This document shows positions 5,941 through 6,109 of a stretch of 6,109 nucleotides of DNA, in pieces; positions within the stretch are counted from its first letter, which is position 1, and each line of letters starts with the position of its first letter. The notes below the pieces were generated by a model, which saw only the letters and a program-made list of their open reading frames with translations, had not been told where the DNA came from and did no database searches. The DNA lies in the NCBI GenBank assembly GCA_021817025.1, contig JAKAWF010000220.1, positions 1 to 6,109 on the forward strand, in the 5' to 3' direction. The DNA comes from a bacterium. Its GTDB lineage: Bacteria > Chloroflexota > Dormibacteria > UBA8260 > Bog-877. A program made the translations under genes and the position numbers.

Positions 5941-6109
5941 GGGGTTACGAACAGTTGCTCCTACGACGCGCTCTGGTGGGCGGAGATGAACGTGAAGGAG
6001 TGGCCGAGGCTGCAAGGGATTCATCCGGTGACCGCGTACCGTTGGTTCCGAGCTGGAGAGCTGCCGGTGCCGGCGGGCCGCGTCGGTGGCCCGATCCTGG
6101 TCGACGCTC
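5941..6109 (+). mobile_element. Left end of an IS607-family insertion sequence (boundary approximate)
   Basis: The element is inferred from the recombinase at 5986. IS607 elements have no terminal inverted repeats or target duplication, and the exchange core is a GG-like dinucleotide. A GGGG run at 5941-5944, followed by less GC-rich sequence with a loose repeat (TTACGAAC and CTACGACG), is the likeliest boundary. This is a guess from position, and the true edge could lie up to about 100 bp further left. Confidence 0.35.
5986..6109 (+). CDS. tnpA: IS607-family serine recombinase (TnpA), N-terminal part, truncated by the window edge
   Basis: The 41 visible codons read as a MerR-like helix-turn-helix of the IS607 recombinase type: a start with VKEWPRLQGIHP, then the signature TAYRWFRAGELPVPA, then ILVDA. 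In this family the small DNA-binding domain comes first and the serine resolvase catalytic domain, which lies beyond the edge here, follows; the enzyme moves the element without terminal inverted repeats and with little target specificity. The ATG at 5986 fits the family's very short N-terminus. GGTGGG (5975-5980) five bases upstream is a weak ribosome-binding site. Such elements usually carry tnpB downstream, sometimes with an omega RNA at the right end; neither can be seen. Whether the gene is intact cannot be judged. Confidence 0.85.
   Translation, partial: MNVKEWPRLQGIHPVTAYRWFRAGELPVPAGRVGGPILVDA

Larger units (their letters stand above)
5724..5985. other. Intergenic stretch between glpX and the IS607-type recombinase
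   Basis: No recognisable gene lies here. Both strands carry short open frames that translate to Arg/Ala-rich sequence with no domain. The stretch holds a minimal stem GCCC-AGC-GGGC (5740-5750) just after the glpX stop, a strong hairpin at 5810-5836 and a palindrome at 5907-5921. The left boundary of the transposon must fall somewhere in it, most likely in the final 80 bases, where composition becomes less GC-rich. Confidence 0.5.

Noticed and set aside
5767..6024. An 85-codon Arg/Ala-rich minus-strand frame after glpX
   Set aside because: It resembles a small basic protein only by composition, matches no family I recognise and overlaps the recombinase start.
1..6109. CRISPR array, toxin-antitoxin pair or defence system
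   Set aside because: No regularly spaced repeats, no recognisable nuclease, methylase or toxin gene in any frame.

Overview
The window is GC-rich bacterial chromosomal DNA. The clear genes use mostly G or C at third codon positions, Shine-Dalgarno sequences are weak or absent, and at least one start looks leaderless. The gene set (SEDS/PBP cell-wall synthesis, class II fructose-1,6-bisphosphatase, a lone receiver domain, an IS607-type recombinase) and the codon bias suggest a soil or environmental lineage in or near Actinomycetota, Chloroflexota or Dormibacterota. The sequence alone does not settle the phylum.

Layout from left to right. Positions 1-526 carry no convincing gene until the extreme left edge. 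There, a leftward sigma-70-type promoter (TTGACA, 17 nt, TAGGGT) sits just before a possible leaderless start that runs out of the window. The same stretch holds several copies of TAGGG and TTGAC(A) and is visibly less GC-rich than the rest. Positions 527-3721 (minus) encode the main feature: one polypeptide joining a complete SEDS glycosyltransferase (RodA/FtsW type) to a complete class B penicillin-binding protein transpeptidase. A divergent gap of about 184 bp leads to a plus-strand stand-alone receiver-domain protein (3906-4283). That gene converges on a small DUF971/GBBH_N-like zinc-binding protein (4280-4627, minus), and their stop codons share one CTAG. A 67-bp divergent gap then leads to glpX, class II fructose-1,6-bisphosphatase (4695-5723, plus). 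Positions 5724-5985 are non-coding with two strong inverted repeats. The window ends in the first 41 codons of an IS607-family serine recombinase (TnpA, plus), so a transposon begins here.

The genes do not form one operon; orientation alternates minus, plus, minus, plus. The fusion enzyme can in principle polymerise and cross-link peptidoglycan by itself at fixed 1:1 stoichiometry. GlpX works in gluconeogenesis, or in a Calvin-type cycle if the organism has one. The receiver protein has no output domain here, so its partner must be elsewhere. The most unusual point is the SEDS-PBP fusion; next are the compact divergent and convergent gene borders and the promoter and repeat cluster at the left edge.
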